Source: Vibrio sp. S17_S38 (lineage in GTDB: Bacteria > Pseudomonadota > Gammaproteobacteria > Enterobacterales > Vibrionaceae). From it: a stretch of 64,000 nucleotides of DNA. Location of the stretch: assembly GCF_014694375.1 (NCBI RefSeq), contig NZ_JAAUWW010000003.1:124001-188000 (forward strand), given 5' to 3'. The position numbers and the translations under genes were made by a program. Below, one piece after another: positions 30,821 through 42,065 of this stretch (within the stretch, counting starts at the first letter, position 1; each line of letters begins with the position of its first letter). The notes beneath the pieces were generated by a model that did not search any database, was not told the DNA's origin, and worked only from the letters and a program-made list of their open reading frames with translations.

Positions 30821-32218
30821 TTATAATTTGAATCGATTCGGCTTTTTGACGGTGTTCTTTTTGACTTTACCTGTTTTGATAAATAGCGCCATCGACTCTA
30901 AATGACTGGTATGAGGAAACATATCTAACATAGCTAATTTATGTAGCTCGTAACCTTGGTTTAATAAATTTTGGCTATCTCTGGCTAACGTAGCAGGGTT
31001 ACATGAAACATAGACCACAGCCTGAGCGCCAAGTTCAGCAATACGCTCAATGATACCTGAGGCGCCCGCACGAGCGGGATCAAGCAACACTTTATTAAAT
31101 TGTTTTTTAGCCCAAGGTGCTTGGCGTAAATCTTGTTCAAGATCCGCTTGATAAAATTCAACATTCTTAATGCCATTACGTTCAGCATTTTCAGTTGCAC
31201 GCTGCACCATGGCTTCCACACCTTCAACGCCAACCACATGCTCAGCATACTTAGCTAAAGAAAAGCTAAAATTACCTAATCCACAGAATAAATCGAGCAC
31301 ACGATCTTGTGAGGTTAATCCTAACCAATCTATGGCTTGTTTCACCATGGCTTGATTCACACTTTGGTTAACTTGAATAAAATCATTCGGTAAAAATGCA
31401 ATCTGACTTCCTGTTTCTTGGTAAGCTAACGATTCACCCACCACACAGTGTAGCTCACCTTGATTGGGTGACAGGTACAATGTCAGATCATTCTGCTCAG
31501 CAAATTCAACTAAAGATTGATGCTCTTGGCTGGTTAAAGGTGCGGTATGACGCAACAACATGGCTTTATTAACACCGTCAAACACCACTTCCACATGACC
31601 AAGCTTTCTTGGCTGATCCATATTATCTAATACTGATTTAATACCCGGTAGTAAGGCATTCAATTGTGGTTCTAATACTGGACAATCGGTAACGTTAGCA
31701 ATGTTCTTACTACTTTTTTGACGGAAACCAAATTGAAGTTTCTGGGTTTTAATATCAAACATTAAGCTAATGCGAGCGCGGCGGCGATAGCCAGTATTAC
31801 TAGAAATAATGGGTTCTTCGAGTTGAAGATCTCCATTGGTCGCAGCATTTTTCTTAAGCGCCTTGCCTGCAAACTTAGTCATCAATTGTGTTAAAGATTG
31901 TGATTTATGAGAAATTTGATCCTCATGGCTCAAATGCTGAAGATTACAACCACCGCAAGTTTGATAATGTGGACAAAATGCATCAATACGTTTATCGCTC
32001 GCTTGCTCAACTCGCATGAGCTTCGCTTTAGCAAATTTGCTTTTATCTTCCATCACTTGCACTAACACACGTTCACCAGGTAGCGTACCTTCAACAAATA
32101 TTGGCTTTTTATTTTCGTAAGCAATCCCTGCCCCTTGATGATCGAGGCGTTCGATAGTCACAAGTTGATGCTTGATCTGACTTGCTTGTGGTTTTTTAGC
32201 TTGATAAAAATTGGCCAT
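30821..32218 (-). CDS. rlmD: 23S rRNA (uracil-1939-C5)-methyltransferase RlmD
   Basis: RlmD (RumA) methylates U1939 of 23S rRNA with S-adenosylmethionine. The 465-residue protein has an N-terminal TRAM domain (about 15-75), an iron-sulfur cluster Cys set ([10 protein letters not shown] plus a later Cys), the SAM-binding block [11 protein letters not shown] and the catalytic Cys in [12 protein letters not shown]. It is 58 bases upstream of relA and faces away from barA, the same rlmD-barA divergent arrangement as in E. coli. The ATG at 32218 directly matches the family start. Confidence 0.97.
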   Translation of the reverse strand: MANFYQAKKPQASQIKHQLVTIERLDHQGAGIAYENKKPIFVEGTLPGERVLVQVMEDKSKFAKAKLMRVEQASDKRIDAFCPHYQTCGGCNLQHLSHEDQISHKSQSLTQLMTKFAGKALKKNAATNGDLQLEEPIISSNTGYRRRARISLMFDIKTQKLQFGFRQKSSKNIANVTDCPVLEPQLNALLPGIKSVLDNMDQPRKLGHVEVVFDGVNKAMLLRHTAPLTSQEHQSLVEFAEQNDLTLYLSPNQGELHCVVGESLAYQETGSQIAFLPNDFIQVNQSVNQAMVKQAIDWLGLTSQDRVLDLFCGLGNFSFSLAKYAEHVVGVEGVEAMVQRATENAERNGIKNVEFYQADLEQDLRQAPWAKKQFNKVLLDPARAGASGIIERIAELGAQAVVYVSCNPATLARDSQNLLNQGYELHKLAMLDMFPHTSHLESMALFIKTGKVKKNTVKKPNRFKL

Positions 32219-32496
32219 TACGACTTACTACCTAGTTATAAAATTGAGTTACTTAAAAATATTATCGCTTAATTTAATTAAAATAAGCGATATGAATAAC
32301 AGTGAAAGTTGTGTTTAATCGTGAATATCTCACTCTATGATTGTCGAAACACACATTGTTGATTAAGCTAACGATTCGTTTAGCTTTTATGGTGACTAAG
32401 TGTACTTGAATCACGGCTATTTAGTGGCATTCAATCACTCACAATTATCAAAATAGCTATTTTCCCATATCCAGACAGGCTTGTAATTAAAGAATC

Positions 32497-35295
32497 ATGA
32501 CAAGGTATGGCTTACGCGCCCGCGTAATTACATTAACGCTCGCACCAACACTCATTATTGGTTTTTTATTGAGCGGATTTTTCACATTAAATCGCTACAA
32601 TGATCTCGAAAATCAATTAATTACTTCTGGAACTGATATCATTGAACCGTTAGCGATTGCTAGTGAGTACGGCATGACTCAGCAAAGCCGAGAAGCTGTA
32701 CGCCGTTTAATAAGTTACGCTCACCGTAAACATTCAGATATTGTGCGCAGTATAGCGGTATTTGATTCTCATCATGAGCTATTTGTAACATCAAACTTTC
32801 ATCCTAACTTTCAATCACTCACTTTTGATAAAACGAAGCCGATCCCACTTCTCAGCACAATAGAGCAAGCGAAAAACAACTCAAACATTTTGATCTTACG
32901 CTCACCTATCTTAGCCGAAGGTCAATTTTCTGACCCTACCGGTAAAGAAATCGATCCAAACCAAGCTTTAGGTTATATCGCTATCGAGTTGGATATGTCG
33001 TCATTACGACTGCAACAATATCAAGAGATATTTTCGGCATTAATGGTGCTCATTTTTGGTATAGGTCTATCTGGATTTTTTGCTTATCGCCTAATGCGTG
33101 ATGTCACATTACCGATTTCACATATGGTAAGCGTAGTAGATAAAATTCGCCGCGGACATTTGGACGTAAGGATTGAAGGCAAGCTGCATGGCGAACTCGA
33201 TACCTTAAAAAGTGGTATTAATGCCATGGCAATGTCGTTGTCCGAGTATCATGTTGAAATGCAACATAGCATTGATCAAGCCACATCCGATTTACGAGAA
33301 ACCCTTGAACAACTAGAAATTCAAAATATCGAACTTGATATCGCAAAAAAACGAGCTCAAGAAGCCGCTCGAGTGAAATCTGAATTCTTAGCTAATATGT
33401 CGCATGAATTACGAACTCCATTAAATGGCGTAATCGGTTTTGCCCGTCAAATACTCAAAACCCAATTAACATCGAATCAAGTCGATTACTTACAAACCAT
33501 TGAACGTTCAGCGCAAAGTTTATTGTCAATTATTAATGATATTCTCGACTTCTCTAAACTCGAAGCCGGTAAGCTTTTACTGGAAAATATCCCATTTGAT
33601 TTACAAGAATCATTAGATGAGGTCGTTAGTTTACAAGCGCCGAGTGCCCACGAAAAAGGATTAGAAATTACATTAAATCTGGATCCTGCACTCCCTGCTG
33701 GGTTAGTCGGTGATTCATTACGAATTCAACAGATCATTACTAACCTTGTTGGTAATGCTATTAAATTTACTGAACGTGGCAACATTGATATTTCAGCTGA
33801 GCTGCGTTCAAGTATCGACAATAAAGCAGAAGTACAATTTATTGTTCGTGATACTGGCATTGGGATATCCGAACGACAACAAGCCCAATTATTTCAAGCT
33901 TTCAGCCAAGCTGATGCCAGTATTTCACGCCGTTATGGCGGTACAGGTTTAGGGCTTGTGATCACGCAAAACCTAGTCAGTCAAATGGGGGGAGAAATCA
34001 GCTTAACCAGCCGTTTGCATCAAGGATCGACCTTCTGGTTTACCGTAACATTCCAAACCACCAATATACCGTTGGTTCCTCAAATAGACGCTTCTGCGCT
34101 TGAAGGTCAATCGGTGCTATTAATTGAGCCCAATATTTCACTAGCCCGTATTATTGAGCAACATATGATTCGATTAGGCATGTTGGTTACACATTTAGAT
34201 CATTTACCTGATGCGGCCTTATCTGATAGTAACGAACGGTTCGATATATTGTTATTTAATACATCGCCAAGTGCACCTTTAGATCAAAATCAAATTTTCA
34301 GAGCCATCCAACAAGGTATGAGTATTTCATCTAAAATGATCCTAGGCTTGCCAAGCACAGAATTAGCGTTGGCAGAAAACCTAATCAAACTGTATCCAAT
34401 TCAATGTATTGCCAAGCCAATCATTCGTAAGAAGCTCTTACAAATGATGCTGCCTAACCAAGCACAATCAATGCTGCTTGCGGCACCAGAAGCACCACAT
34501 AGTGAGAAGTTACCAATCCGAGTAATGGCTGTTGATGATAACCCAGCTAACTTAAAATTGATCACAGCGCTGCTAGATGAACAAGTAATGCACGTAACCA
34601 CTTGCTCAAATGGTGCAGAAGCAGTTTTACAGGCAACAGAAAACAGCTTTGACATTATATTGATGGATATTCAGATGCCGCATATGGATGGTGTGACTGC
34701 TTGCTTACACATTAAAGAAACTCAGTTGAATGGTAAAACCCCCGTTATCGCTGTAACCGCTCATGCAATTGAAGGTGAAAGAGAACGATTATTACAAGCG
34801 GGTATGGATGATTATTTGTCCAAGCCAATCGAAGAGCATGTGTTGCATCAACTATTGGTGCACTGGAATCCTTATACGGTCTCCGGCACAATTGAAAAAA
34901 TAGACACATCAGAAGATAAAAATGATAAAACGCATAATCCGCTAAGCTTATCCGATAACAGCATTGATTGGGCGATAGCGTTAAAACAGGCAGCCAATAA
35001 AAACGATCTTGCTATTGAAATGCTACAGATGTTAGTCCACTTTATTCCCGAAGTGGATAAACAAGTAGAAGTATCTTTAGCTTCGAAAAATGGTTCTGAA
35101 GCTGAATTACTAGCTATTATCCATAAGTTACATGGAAGCTGTGCTTATTGTGGTGTGCCTAGACTGCAAAATATTTGTGCTGTTATAGAAACGGCTCTAC
35201 GATCAAATCAGTTAATTGAGAGCATTGAGCCTGAATTATTTGAGTTGCAAGATGAAATGAGCAAGATAGTTCAAGCAGCAGGTGAGTATTTATAA
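32497..35295 (+). CDS. barA: Hybrid sensor histidine kinase BarA
   Basis: BarA is the inner-membrane sensor that feeds the response regulator UvrY/VarA and, through it, CsrB-type small RNAs. The 932-residue protein has an N-terminal membrane segment (about 10-30), a periplasmic region, a second membrane segment (near 175-200), HAMP, the HisKA box with H303 (HELRTPLNG), an ATPase domain (DTGIG, GGTGLGL), a degenerate receiver-like part, a receiver with D724 (ILMDIQMPHMDG) and an HPt domain with H876 (HKLHGS). All phosphorelay residues are present. It is divergent from rlmD; 278 bases between them hold no other gene. Confidence 0.97.
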   Translation: MTRYGLRARVITLTLAPTLIIGFLLSGFFTLNRYNDLENQLITSGTDIIEPLAIASEYGMTQQSREAVRRLISYAHRKHSDIVRSIAVFDSHHELFVTSNFHPNFQSLTFDKTKPIPLLSTIEQAKNNSNILILRSPILAEGQFSDPTGKEIDPNQALGYIAIELDMSSLRLQQYQEIFSALMVLIFGIGLSGFFAYRLMRDVTLPISHMVSVVDKIRRGHLDVRIEGKLHGELDTLKSGINAMAMSLSEYHVEMQHSIDQATSDLRETLEQLEIQNIELDIAKKRAQEAARVKSEFLANMSHELRTPLNGVIGFARQILKTQLTSNQVDYLQTIERSAQSLLSIINDILDFSKLEAGKLLLENIPFDLQESLDEVVSLQAPSAHEKGLEITLNLDPALPAGLVGDSLRIQQIITNLVGNAIKFTERGNIDISAELRSSIDNKAEVQFIVRDTGIGISERQQAQLFQAFSQADASISRRYGGTGLGLVITQNLVSQMGGEISLTSRLHQGSTFWFTVTFQTTNIPLVPQIDASALEGQSVLLIEPNISLARIIEQHMIRLGMLVTHLDHLPDAALSDSNERFDILLFNTSPSAPLDQNQIFRAIQQGMSISSKMILGLPSTELALAENLIKLYPIQCIAKPIIRKKLLQMMLPNQAQSMLLAAPEAPHSEKLPIRVMAVDDNPANLKLITALLDEQVMHVTTCSNGAEAVLQATENSFDIILMDIQMPHMDGVTACLHIKETQLNGKTPVIAVTAHAIEGERERLLQAGMDDYLSKPIEEHVLHQLLVHWNPYTVSGTIEKIDTSEDKNDKTHNPLSLSDNSIDWAIALKQAANKNDLAIEMLQMLVHFIPEVDKQVEVSLASKNGSEAELLAIIHKLHGSCAYCGVPRLQNICAVIETALRSNQLIESIEPELFELQDEMSKIVQAAGEYL

Positions 35296-35382
35296 AACAA
35301 GCGATGGAGAGCCGAGGTGTAAGGACGCTTCGCTCGAGGGCCGAAAAATCAAAGTTTAAATGCCGAAACGTAAGTGCCGAGT
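35296..35382. repeat. Short GC-richer segment with GCCGA repeats between barA and acpS
   Basis: The 87 bases between two converging genes carry several GCCGA units (GCCGAGG, GGCCGAAA, GCCGAAAC, GCCGAG) and the local inverted pattern CGCTTCGCTCGAG. Base use differs from neighbouring spacers. No classic T-tailed terminator is visible. It could be a degenerate dispersed repeat element or an irregular hairpin. Confidence 0.35.
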
Positions 35383-35763
35383 TTAGCTTTCCAAAATCAC
35401 CGTTGCCATAGCATAGCGTTTTTCATCTGAAATAGATAAATGGATGTAATGGACGCCTTTTTGCTCTGCCAGTTTTTGTGCTTGACCATGCAATATTAAA
35501 AATGGCTTTCCTAGATCATCATTCCTAATTTCAAAATCTTGAAAACTAACACCACAAGCGATGCCAGTTCCCAGAGCTTTTGAAGCAGCTTCTTTCGCCG
35601 AAAATCGTTTCGCGAGATAACGACCTTGATATTTCAATGAGTCAAAAATATCAAGTTCAGAGGACACTAGAATACGCTCAGCGAAAGCTTTCCCTGAGCG
35701 TTGTAGGCTTTTTTCTATACGTTCAATATCAGCAACGTCAGTGCCAAGTCCAACAATAGCCAT
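35383..35763 (-). CDS. acpS: Holo-[acyl-carrier-protein] synthase
   Basis: AcpS attaches the 4'-phosphopantetheine arm of coenzyme A to apo-ACP, activating it for fatty acid synthesis. The 126-residue protein has the start [13 protein letters not shown] with the magnesium-binding Asp and the block [13 protein letters not shown] with the catalytic Glu. Length is normal. It lies three bases after pdxJ, as in E. coli, and is the last gene of the rnc-era-recO-pdxJ-acpS run. Confidence 0.97.
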   Translation of the reverse strand: MAIVGLGTDVADIERIEKSLQRSGKAFAERILVSSELDIFDSLKYQGRYLAKRFSAKEAASKALGTGIACGVSFQDFEIRNDDLGKPFLILHGQAQKLAEQKGVHYIHLSISDEKRYAMATVILES

Positions 35764-35766
35764 AAT

Positions 35767-36498
35767 TTAACGGCGTGCTTGCTGCATAACGGCTTTCATA
35801 TCAGCAACCGCTTTGTCTAAACCATCAAATAAAGCCCGACCAATAATCGAATGACCAATATTTAATTCATAGATTTCTGGTAATGCGGCAATAGGCCCAA
35901 CATTATGATACGTCAAACCATGACCGGCATTAACCTTAATGCCAATAGAATGTGCGTAGGTTGCCGCAGCTGCAATACGCTTCAATTCTTCTTGTTGCTC
36001 AAGGTCTGTTTCAGCATCAGCATAATGACCAGTATGAAGCTCAATATAAGGAGCCCCACTCGCTTTAGCCGCATTAATCTGATCAGTAGATGCATCAATA
36101 AAAAGAGAAACCTTAATACCGGCATCTGCTAACTTTTTAGTAGCAGCCGTGATTTTATCAAGTTGACCAACCACATCTAACCCGCCTTCCGTGGTCAGTT
36201 CCTCGCGCTTTTCCGGCACTAAACAGACATATTCAGGCTGGGCTTTAAGCGCTATATCCACCATTTCATCTGTCACAGCCATTTCAAGATTCATACGAGT
36301 TTGCAATGTTTCACGCAAAATACGAACATCACGATCATTTATATGACGGCGATCTTCACGTAAATGGACGGTAATACCGTCTGCTCCGGCTCGTTCTGCT
36401 ATTTCCGCTGCGTGAACAGGATCCGGGTACTTAGTGCCACGCGCATTACGAACGGTTGCGATATGATCAATATTGACGCCTAAGTAAATCTCACTCAT
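35767..36498 (-). CDS. pdxJ: Pyridoxine 5'-phosphate synthase
   Basis: PdxJ condenses 1-deoxyxylulose 5-phosphate and 3-amino-2-oxopropyl phosphate to pyridoxine 5'-phosphate, the ring-closing step of vitamin B6 synthesis. The 243-residue TIM-barrel protein starts [20 protein letters not shown] and carries [16 protein letters not shown], both family hallmarks. An extra in-frame ATG at 36507 has GGA too close, so 36498 is preferred. Epd, further along in this window, supplies another enzyme for the same pathway. Confidence 0.97.
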   Translation of the reverse strand: MSEIYLGVNIDHIATVRNARGTKYPDPVHAAEIAERAGADGITVHLREDRRHINDRDVRILRETLQTRMNLEMAVTDEMVDIALKAQPEYVCLVPEKREELTTEGGLDVVGQLDKITAATKKLADAGIKVSLFIDASTDQINAAKASGAPYIELHTGHYADAETDLEQQEELKRIAAAATYAHSIGIKVNAGHGLTYHNVGPIAALPEIYELNIGHSIIGRALFDGLDKAVADMKAVMQQARR

Positions 36499-36555
36499 CT
36501 TTCTCATTCCTTGTTATCAGCTCTTCAAGCTTGAATAAAATACCAAACATAGTAA

Positions 36556-37269
36556 CTATTTCTTAGAAGCTATCATCACAAATAGCTCCCGACTTTTTAA
36601 CGGTTTGCTGCCAATGTAGGGCTTTAATGCCATGCGGGTAAAGCGCTTAGCCGCTTGTAATTGGGATTTGGTTAAGAAACGACGCTCACTAATAGCGACT
36701 AACTCATTACCAAGAAAAGATAAGTTATCCTGTCTTACGCTCGCAATAAAGCCTTTTTGTTCACGGTAGCGATAAGTCATATTATCAGAGACAGGCTCGC
36801 CACTGCCGGCACAGTGCAGAAAATCCACGCCATATCCCAGTGAAGAGAGCAAAGCTAGCTCAAAACGGCGTAAAGCGGGTTCAGGGTTGTCACATTGGGC
36901 TAATTCGGTCAGTGCGGAAAGGTAATCGTGGAAAAGTTCAGGGTAAGCAGTTTCGCTTTCTACCACTCGAGCAACCAATTCATTTATATACATAGCAGAA
37001 TAAAGATTGATACCAGAAAGAGGAATGCCCAAACTGATGGGTTCAGCTTGCTTTAAAGTACGCATTGAACCTTTACCAAACCACTTAAGCAACAAAGGGG
37101 TAAAAGGTTGCAACACGCCTTTGAGGTTGGATCGCTTACTGCGGGCACCTTTGGCTAAAATAGTGACTCGCCCATACTCTTCACTGAACACATCTAAAAT
37201 CAAGCTGGTTTCAGTATATGGACGACGATGGAGAACAAAACAACGTTGGAAACCCAAAGCGTCAGACAT
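36556..37269 (-). CDS. recO: DNA repair protein RecO
   Basis: RecO anneals single strands and helps load RecA in the RecFOR pathway. The 237-residue protein opens with an OB fold: [20 protein letters not shown] and [20 protein letters not shown] are typical. The C-terminal helical half has lost the zinc Cys set, usual for enterobacterial-type RecO. I chose the ATG at 37269, with ACGGAA eight bases upstream, over a GTG at 37284. It follows era after 76 bases. Confidence 0.95.
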   Translation of the reverse strand: MSDALGFQRCFVLHRRPYTETSLILDVFSEEYGRVTILAKGARSKRSNLKGVLQPFTPLLLKWFGKGSMRTLKQAEPISLGIPLSGINLYSAMYINELVARVVESETAYPELFHDYLSALTELAQCDNPEPALRRFELALLSSLGYGVDFLHCAGSGEPVSDNMTYRYREQKGFIASVRQDNLSFLGNELVAISERRFLTKSQLQAAKRFTRMALKPYIGSKPLKSRELFVMIASKK

Positions 37270-37345
37270 AGCGTTTTCCGTCACTCACATTTCGAAGGCT
37301 CGTATTTCGATATAAAATCGAAATACGAGATCGCCATTCTAAAGA

Positions 37346-38377
37346 TTATAAATCGTCAATATATCCAAGAGAACGTAGTGCACGTTCATCATCGGCCCAA
37401 CCTGATTTCACTTTAACCCACGTTTCTAAATATACTTTACGGTCAAACAGCTCTTCCATATCCAGACGAGCTTCACGACCAATAGTTTTGATTTTTTCAC
37501 CACCAGAACCAATCACCATTTTTTTCTGACCAAGACGCTCAACCAAAATTAGAGCGTTGATATGAAAACCATCGGTGTCAGGATTATAATCAAAACGTTC
37601 AATCTCAACCGTCACGGAATAAGGTAATTCCTCACCAGTAAAACGCATCAATTTTTCGCGGATAATTTCCGATGCCATAAAACGTTGAGAACGATCAGTG
37701 ACATATTCTTCAGGGAAGTGGTGAACAGCTTGTGGCAACGCCTCACGGACTCGCTGACGAATCGCATCAGTATTACGACCATGCTTAGCCGAAATAGGAA
37801 TAATATCGACAAAATCCATCTTTTCAGACAATGACTGCATATGCATCATAACGTGTGTACGATCTTTAACGTTGTCGACTTTATTGATCAATAAAATAGT
37901 TGGGAAGTTAGCATTACGCAACTTGTTCAAAACCATTTCATCATCAGGCGTCCATTGTGTTCCATCGACCACAAATAAAACCAGATTAACATCGCTTAAT
38001 GAGCTGTTAGCCGCCCGGTTCATTAAACGGTTAATTGCGCGCTTTTCTTCAATGTGAAGCCCTGGAGTATCAATATAAATCGCTTGAAATCCATCCTCTG
38101 TATCCACACCCATAATACGGTGGCGTGTCGTTTGAGGTTTACGTGAAGTAATCGAAATTTTCTGGCCTAACAAATGGTTAAGTAGTGTTGATTTGCCCAC
38201 ATTTGGACGACCTACAATCGCGATAAAACCGCAATGCTGCTCACTTTCATCAATGCTTACATTGTCAGCTTTTGATGGTTGCGCTTCACCCGCAAAATAG
38301 GCATCAAGATCGAATTCTGGCTGCTCGTTATCTTGAACCTTGTTTTGCTCATTATTTGGATCATTTTTATTTGTCAT
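37346..38377 (-). CDS. era: GTPase Era with N-terminal extension
   Basis: Era is a GTPase that binds 16S rRNA near its 3' end during 30S assembly. The 343-residue product has G1 GRPNVGKS (56-63), the DTPGL motif, NKVD and a C-terminal KH domain with [17 protein letters not shown]. coli Era has 301 residues; the surplus is a polar N-terminal tail of about 45 residues, rich in Asn, Asp, Glu and Gln. Its ATG overlaps the end of rnc by 11 bases, so this start is well placed for coupling, but an internal start closer to the G domain cannot be excluded. Confidence 0.95.
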   Translation of the reverse strand: MTNKNDPNNEQNKVQDNEQPEFDLDAYFAGEAQPSKADNVSIDESEQHCGFIAIVGRPNVGKSTLLNHLLGQKISITSRKPQTTRHRIMGVDTEDGFQAIYIDTPGLHIEEKRAINRLMNRAANSSLSDVNLVLFVVDGTQWTPDDEMVLNKLRNANFPTILLINKVDNVKDRTHVMMHMQSLSEKMDFVDIIPISAKHGRNTDAIRQRVREALPQAVHHFPEEYVTDRSQRFMASEIIREKLMRFTGEELPYSVTVEIERFDYNPDTDGFHINALILVERLGQKKMVIGSGGEKIKTIGREARLDMEELFDRKVYLETWVKVKSGWADDERALRSLGYIDDL

Positions 38378-39047
38378 TGGTCAGCACTCCTAACGCAAGT
38401 TCCGCAGCCGATTGCTCAGCTTTACGGCGGCTGGTACCTTTTCCTATCACCGGCGCAGATACACCAGCAATATCACATGAAACGGTAAACTCTTGGTTAT
38501 GCGCTTCACCTTTAATTTTCTCGACGATATAAATCGGTAGCGGCTTACGACGCCCTTGCAAAAATTCTTGTAGTTGAGTTTTTGGATCTTTTTGCGAAAT
38601 ACCTGGCTTGATCGCTTCCAAGCGAGATTGATACCAACTCAATACAACACCACGAACAACCTCAACATCACTATCAAGATAACTGGCACCGATTATGGCT
38701 TCTACTGCATCAGCAAGGATTGAATCACGGCGATACCCACCGCTTTTCAACTCGCCTGGACCTAATTTTAAGTAATCTCCTAGCTCAAACTCACGCCCAA
38801 GCTCCGCTAAAGTTTGCCCACGAACTAATGTCGCGCGCATGCGGCTCATATCCCCTTCATTTATTTTAGGGAAGCGATGATATAATTCATCGGCAATGAC
38901 AAAACTTAAAATTGAATCGCCCAAAAACTCTAAACGTTCATTGTGTTGGCTATTCGCACTGCGGTGAGTCAGTGCGAGGTTTAGAAGATCGGCGCTATTA
39001 AAGCTATAACCGATCTTTTTTTCTAACTTAGCAATCTGAGAATTCAT
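38367..39047 (-). CDS. rnc: Ribonuclease III
   Basis: RNase III cuts double-stranded RNA, including rRNA precursors. The 226-residue protein has the signature ERLEFLGDS (37-45), the second acidic site DAVEAIIGA (around 114-122), and a C-terminal double-stranded RNA-binding domain (about 155-222). It lies 10 bases after lepB and overlaps era. In E. coli rnc autoregulates by cutting its own leader; no leader structure was examined here. Confidence 0.98.
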   Translation of the reverse strand: MNSQIAKLEKKIGYSFNSADLLNLALTHRSANSQHNERLEFLGDSILSFVIADELYHRFPKINEGDMSRMRATLVRGQTLAELGREFELGDYLKLGPGELKSGGYRRDSILADAVEAIIGASYLDSDVEVVRGVVLSWYQSRLEAIKPGISQKDPKTQLQEFLQGRRKPLPIYIVEKIKGEAHNQEFTVSCDIAGVSAPVIGKGTSRRKAEQSAAELALGVLTNDK

Positions 39048-39057
39048 GCTCTCTCAA

Positions 39058-39957
39058 TTATATTAAGCCGCCGATACGATTAAATCGCACGCCGGTTGGG
39101 ATCCACGAAGGCAATACGCTGTCCGCATCACGATCAAATTCAAAGCTAATCCAAATAGCAACGGCTTTACCGACTAGATTAGCCTCCGGTACAAATCCCC
39201 AATAGCGGCTATCTGCACTATTATCACGGTTATCACCCATCATAAAGTACTCGCCCTGAGGAACAACCCACTCCGCTTGATATGCTCTTGGCTTATAAGC
39301 CGCAACATTATCACGGCGTACCGGGCTGATTAAAATACTGTGTGCCACGTCACCCAATTGTTCCTTTGCTTGAATAAGAGGAACGCCATCTTGGAAGAAG
39401 TCACTTTGTTTTACATCCGAATGCTCAACAGGTTTACATTCTTGGCTGCCCGGAGACTGAACACATAACTGCTTACTTTCAGTATAGCGGATAGTATCGC
39501 CCGGCAAGCCCACGACGCGTTTTATGTAATCAATATTAGGTTGTGGTGGGTAACGAAAAACAATGATATCACCACGTTTTGGCTCACCGGTTTCAACCAA
39601 TGTCGATTGAAATACAGGATCTTTAATGCCATATGAAAATTTTTCGACCAAGATGAAATCACCAACAAGTAATGTTGGCATCATCGATCCTGATGGAATT
39701 TGAAATGGTTCATAAATAAAACTGCGCAGAATCAAAACGAATGCAATAACAGGGAAGATTGATACACTATTTTCAACCCACCAAGGCTGACGATTAACTT
39801 TCGCTACGATCTCTTTTGGTAGAGGCTCTTTAGTCTGAGTTTCAATGTTAGCAACTGATTGTTGGCGTTTTTTACCCCAAACCAATTTCTCTAACACCCA
39901 TACAACACCAGTAACTAAAGTCACTAAAACTAAAATCAATGAAAATGTATTCGCCAT
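39058..39957 (-). CDS. lepB: Signal peptidase I
   Basis: LepB removes signal peptides from exported proteins at the outer face of the inner membrane. The 299-residue protein has two N-terminal membrane segments (about 4-24 and 65-83), catalytic S91 in PSGSMMP and lysine K146 in YIKRVVGLPGD, and the late block GDNRDNSADSR. It lies between lepA (upstream) and rnc (downstream), as in E. coli. The 159 bases before it carry a hairpin that may separate it from lepA. Confidence 0.98.
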   Translation of the reverse strand: MANTFSLILVLVTLVTGVVWVLEKLVWGKKRQQSVANIETQTKEPLPKEIVAKVNRQPWWVENSVSIFPVIAFVLILRSFIYEPFQIPSGSMMPTLLVGDFILVEKFSYGIKDPVFQSTLVETGEPKRGDIIVFRYPPQPNIDYIKRVVGLPGDTIRYTESKQLCVQSPGSQECKPVEHSDVKQSDFFQDGVPLIQAKEQLGDVAHSILISPVRRDNVAAYKPRAYQAEWVVPQGEYFMMGDNRDNSADSRYWGFVPEANLVGKAVAIWISFEFDRDADSVLPSWIPTGVRFNRIGGLI

Positions 39958-40053
39958 TTGGCTTCCCTATAATTTTCTAAAATAAGAACGGATATTCCAT
40001 TCCGGTGTCCATTCAAAACCATTTTGGTTAAAACAACACTCAATAAAAACAAT

Positions 40054-40086
40054 GAAAGTGAAAGAACGTTACTGCTCTTTCACTTT
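40054..40086 (-). terminator. Hairpin after lepA, possible weak terminator
   Basis: Read leftward, AAAGTGAAAGA (40086-40076) pairs with TCTTTCACTTT (40064-40054) around ten to eleven bases. The tail is CATTGTTTTT, so the T-run is interrupted. It may partly end lepA transcription or mark a processing site. Confidence 0.5.
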
Positions 40087-40116
40087 ATTTCGATGACCCG
40101 ATTTCAGCCTGATAAA

Positions 40117-41910
40117 TTAATCTTTACCAACGTGAAGGATTGCAAGGAAAGCCTCTTGAGGTAATTCAACATTACCAATTTGCTTCATGCGTTTTTTACC
40201 TTCTTTTTGTTTCTTCAATAATTTTTTCTTACGGCTGATATCGCCACCATAACATTTAGCGATAACGTTTTTACGCAATTGCTTAACAGTAGAACGGGCA
40301 ATAATATGATTACCAATCGCCGCTTGAATCGCGATATCAAACATTTGACGAGGGATGAACTCTTTCATTTTCTCGACTAATTGACGGCCACGAGTTTGTG
40401 AGTTTTCTTTATGAGTAATAATCGCCAATGCATCGACAGTTTCACCATTAAGTAATACATCAACACGCACCATGCTAGACAACTGATAACGCTGGAAGTT
40501 GTAATCTAAAGAAGCATAACCACGCGAGGTTGATTTCAAACGGTCAAAAAAGTCCAATACCACTTCAGCCATTGGTAAGTCATAAGTTAATGCAACTTGG
40601 TTACCATGATAAACCATGTCAACCTGAGTGCCGCGCTTTTCAATACATAAGGTAATCACATTACCTAAATAATCTGCTGGCACTAAGATATTACAGCGTG
40701 CAATCGGCTCACGAATTTCTTCTATGTCATTAATTGCGGGCAATTTCGCAGGGCTATCTACATATAGAATAGATTTATCCGTTTTCATCACTTCATACAC
40801 TACGGTAGGTGCTGTTGTGATCAAATCTAAATCGTATTCACGCTCTAAACGCTCTTGAATGATTTCCATGTGCAACATGCCAAGAAAACCACAACGGAAA
40901 CCGAAACCAAGTGCAGCCGAACTTTCTGGCTCATAGAATAACGAAGCATCGTTTAAACTTAATTTACCCAGAGCATCTCGGAAGTTTTCATAATCATCCG
41001 AAGAAACAGGGAACAATCCAGCATAAACTTGCGGTTTTACTTTTTGGAAACCTGGTAATCTTTTTTCACAACCGCCTTTGGCGTGAGTTAAAGTATCCCC
41101 TACTGGCGCACCTAAAATATCTTTAATACCGCACACAACCCAGCCAACTTCACCAGTATTGAGTCCATTAGTATCAACTTGCTTAGGAGTAAAAATACCA
41201 ATACGGTCTACCCCCCAAGTCTGACCTGTACTCATTACTTTAATTTTATCGTTTTTCTTTAGTGAACCATTTTTAATGCGAACTAAAGAAACTACGCCTA
41301 AATAGTTATCAAACCATGAGTCAATAATCAAAGCTTGTAAGGGCCCGTCTGGATCACCTTCTGGAGCAGGAATTGATCTCACAATTTCTTCTAATACTAA
41401 GTCAACACCGATGCCTGTTTTTGCAGAGCAACGAACCGCTTCCATTGCATCAATGCCAACAATATCTTCAATCTCTTCCGCTACACGCTCAGGATCCGCG
41501 GCTGGTAAATCAATTTTGTTTAGGATCGGAACGACTTCAAGATCCATTTCAATCGCGGTGTAACAGTTTGCCAGTGTTTGAGCTTCAACACCTTGACCAG
41601 CATCGACGACTAATAAAGCCCCTTCACACGCCGCTAGAGAGCGAGATACTTCATACGAGAAATCAACATGTCCAGGAGTATCGATAAAGTTCAACTGATA
41701 AGTTTCACCATCGTTCGCTTTATAATCTAATGTTACGCTTTGCGCCTTGATTGTGATGCCACGCTCACGCTCAAGATCCATTGAGTCTAACACTTGAGCC
41801 GCCATTTCACGTTCAGTTAACCCTCCACAAACTTGGATTAGGCGATCAGAAAGGGTCGACTTACCGTGGTCGATGTGGGCGATAATCGAAAAATTACGAA
41901 TGTGCTTCAT
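40117..41910 (-). CDS. lepA: Elongation factor 4 (LepA)
   Basis: LepA is a translational GTPase related to EF-G that acts in 30S biogenesis and on stalled ribosomes. I start it at the ATG at 41910 (597 residues, [19 protein letters not shown] with G1 at 11-19); the open frame extends 32 codons farther but without homology. Domains: G domain (VLNKIDLP-like [10 protein letters not shown]), then EF-G-like domains II, III and V, and the LepA-specific C-terminus ending in [13 protein letters not shown] and LHVGKD. Confidence 0.98.
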   Translation of the reverse strand: MKHIRNFSIIAHIDHGKSTLSDRLIQVCGGLTEREMAAQVLDSMDLERERGITIKAQSVTLDYKANDGETYQLNFIDTPGHVDFSYEVSRSLAACEGALLVVDAGQGVEAQTLANCYTAIEMDLEVVPILNKIDLPAADPERVAEEIEDIVGIDAMEAVRCSAKTGIGVDLVLEEIVRSIPAPEGDPDGPLQALIIDSWFDNYLGVVSLVRIKNGSLKKNDKIKVMSTGQTWGVDRIGIFTPKQVDTNGLNTGEVGWVVCGIKDILGAPVGDTLTHAKGGCEKRLPGFQKVKPQVYAGLFPVSSDDYENFRDALGKLSLNDASLFYEPESSAALGFGFRCGFLGMLHMEIIQERLEREYDLDLITTAPTVVYEVMKTDKSILYVDSPAKLPAINDIEEIREPIARCNILVPADYLGNVITLCIEKRGTQVDMVYHGNQVALTYDLPMAEVVLDFFDRLKSTSRGYASLDYNFQRYQLSSMVRVDVLLNGETVDALAIITHKENSQTRGRQLVEKMKEFIPRQMFDIAIQAAIGNHIIARSTVKQLRKNVIAKCYGGDISRKKKLLKKQKEGKKRMKQIGNVELPQEAFLAILHVGKD

Positions 41911-42065
41911 AGGCTGGTGACGATACTCAATTAAAAAATGAAAAATAGAAACGCAACACTGATATGTTGGTTTCATTAAAGTGGAGGGGATTCTACCCAA
42001 TTTCAAGCAAGGTAGCTATACCCTTATTACTTGAAGAGGTAGATCAAGTCATAAGAGAGGTAGGC

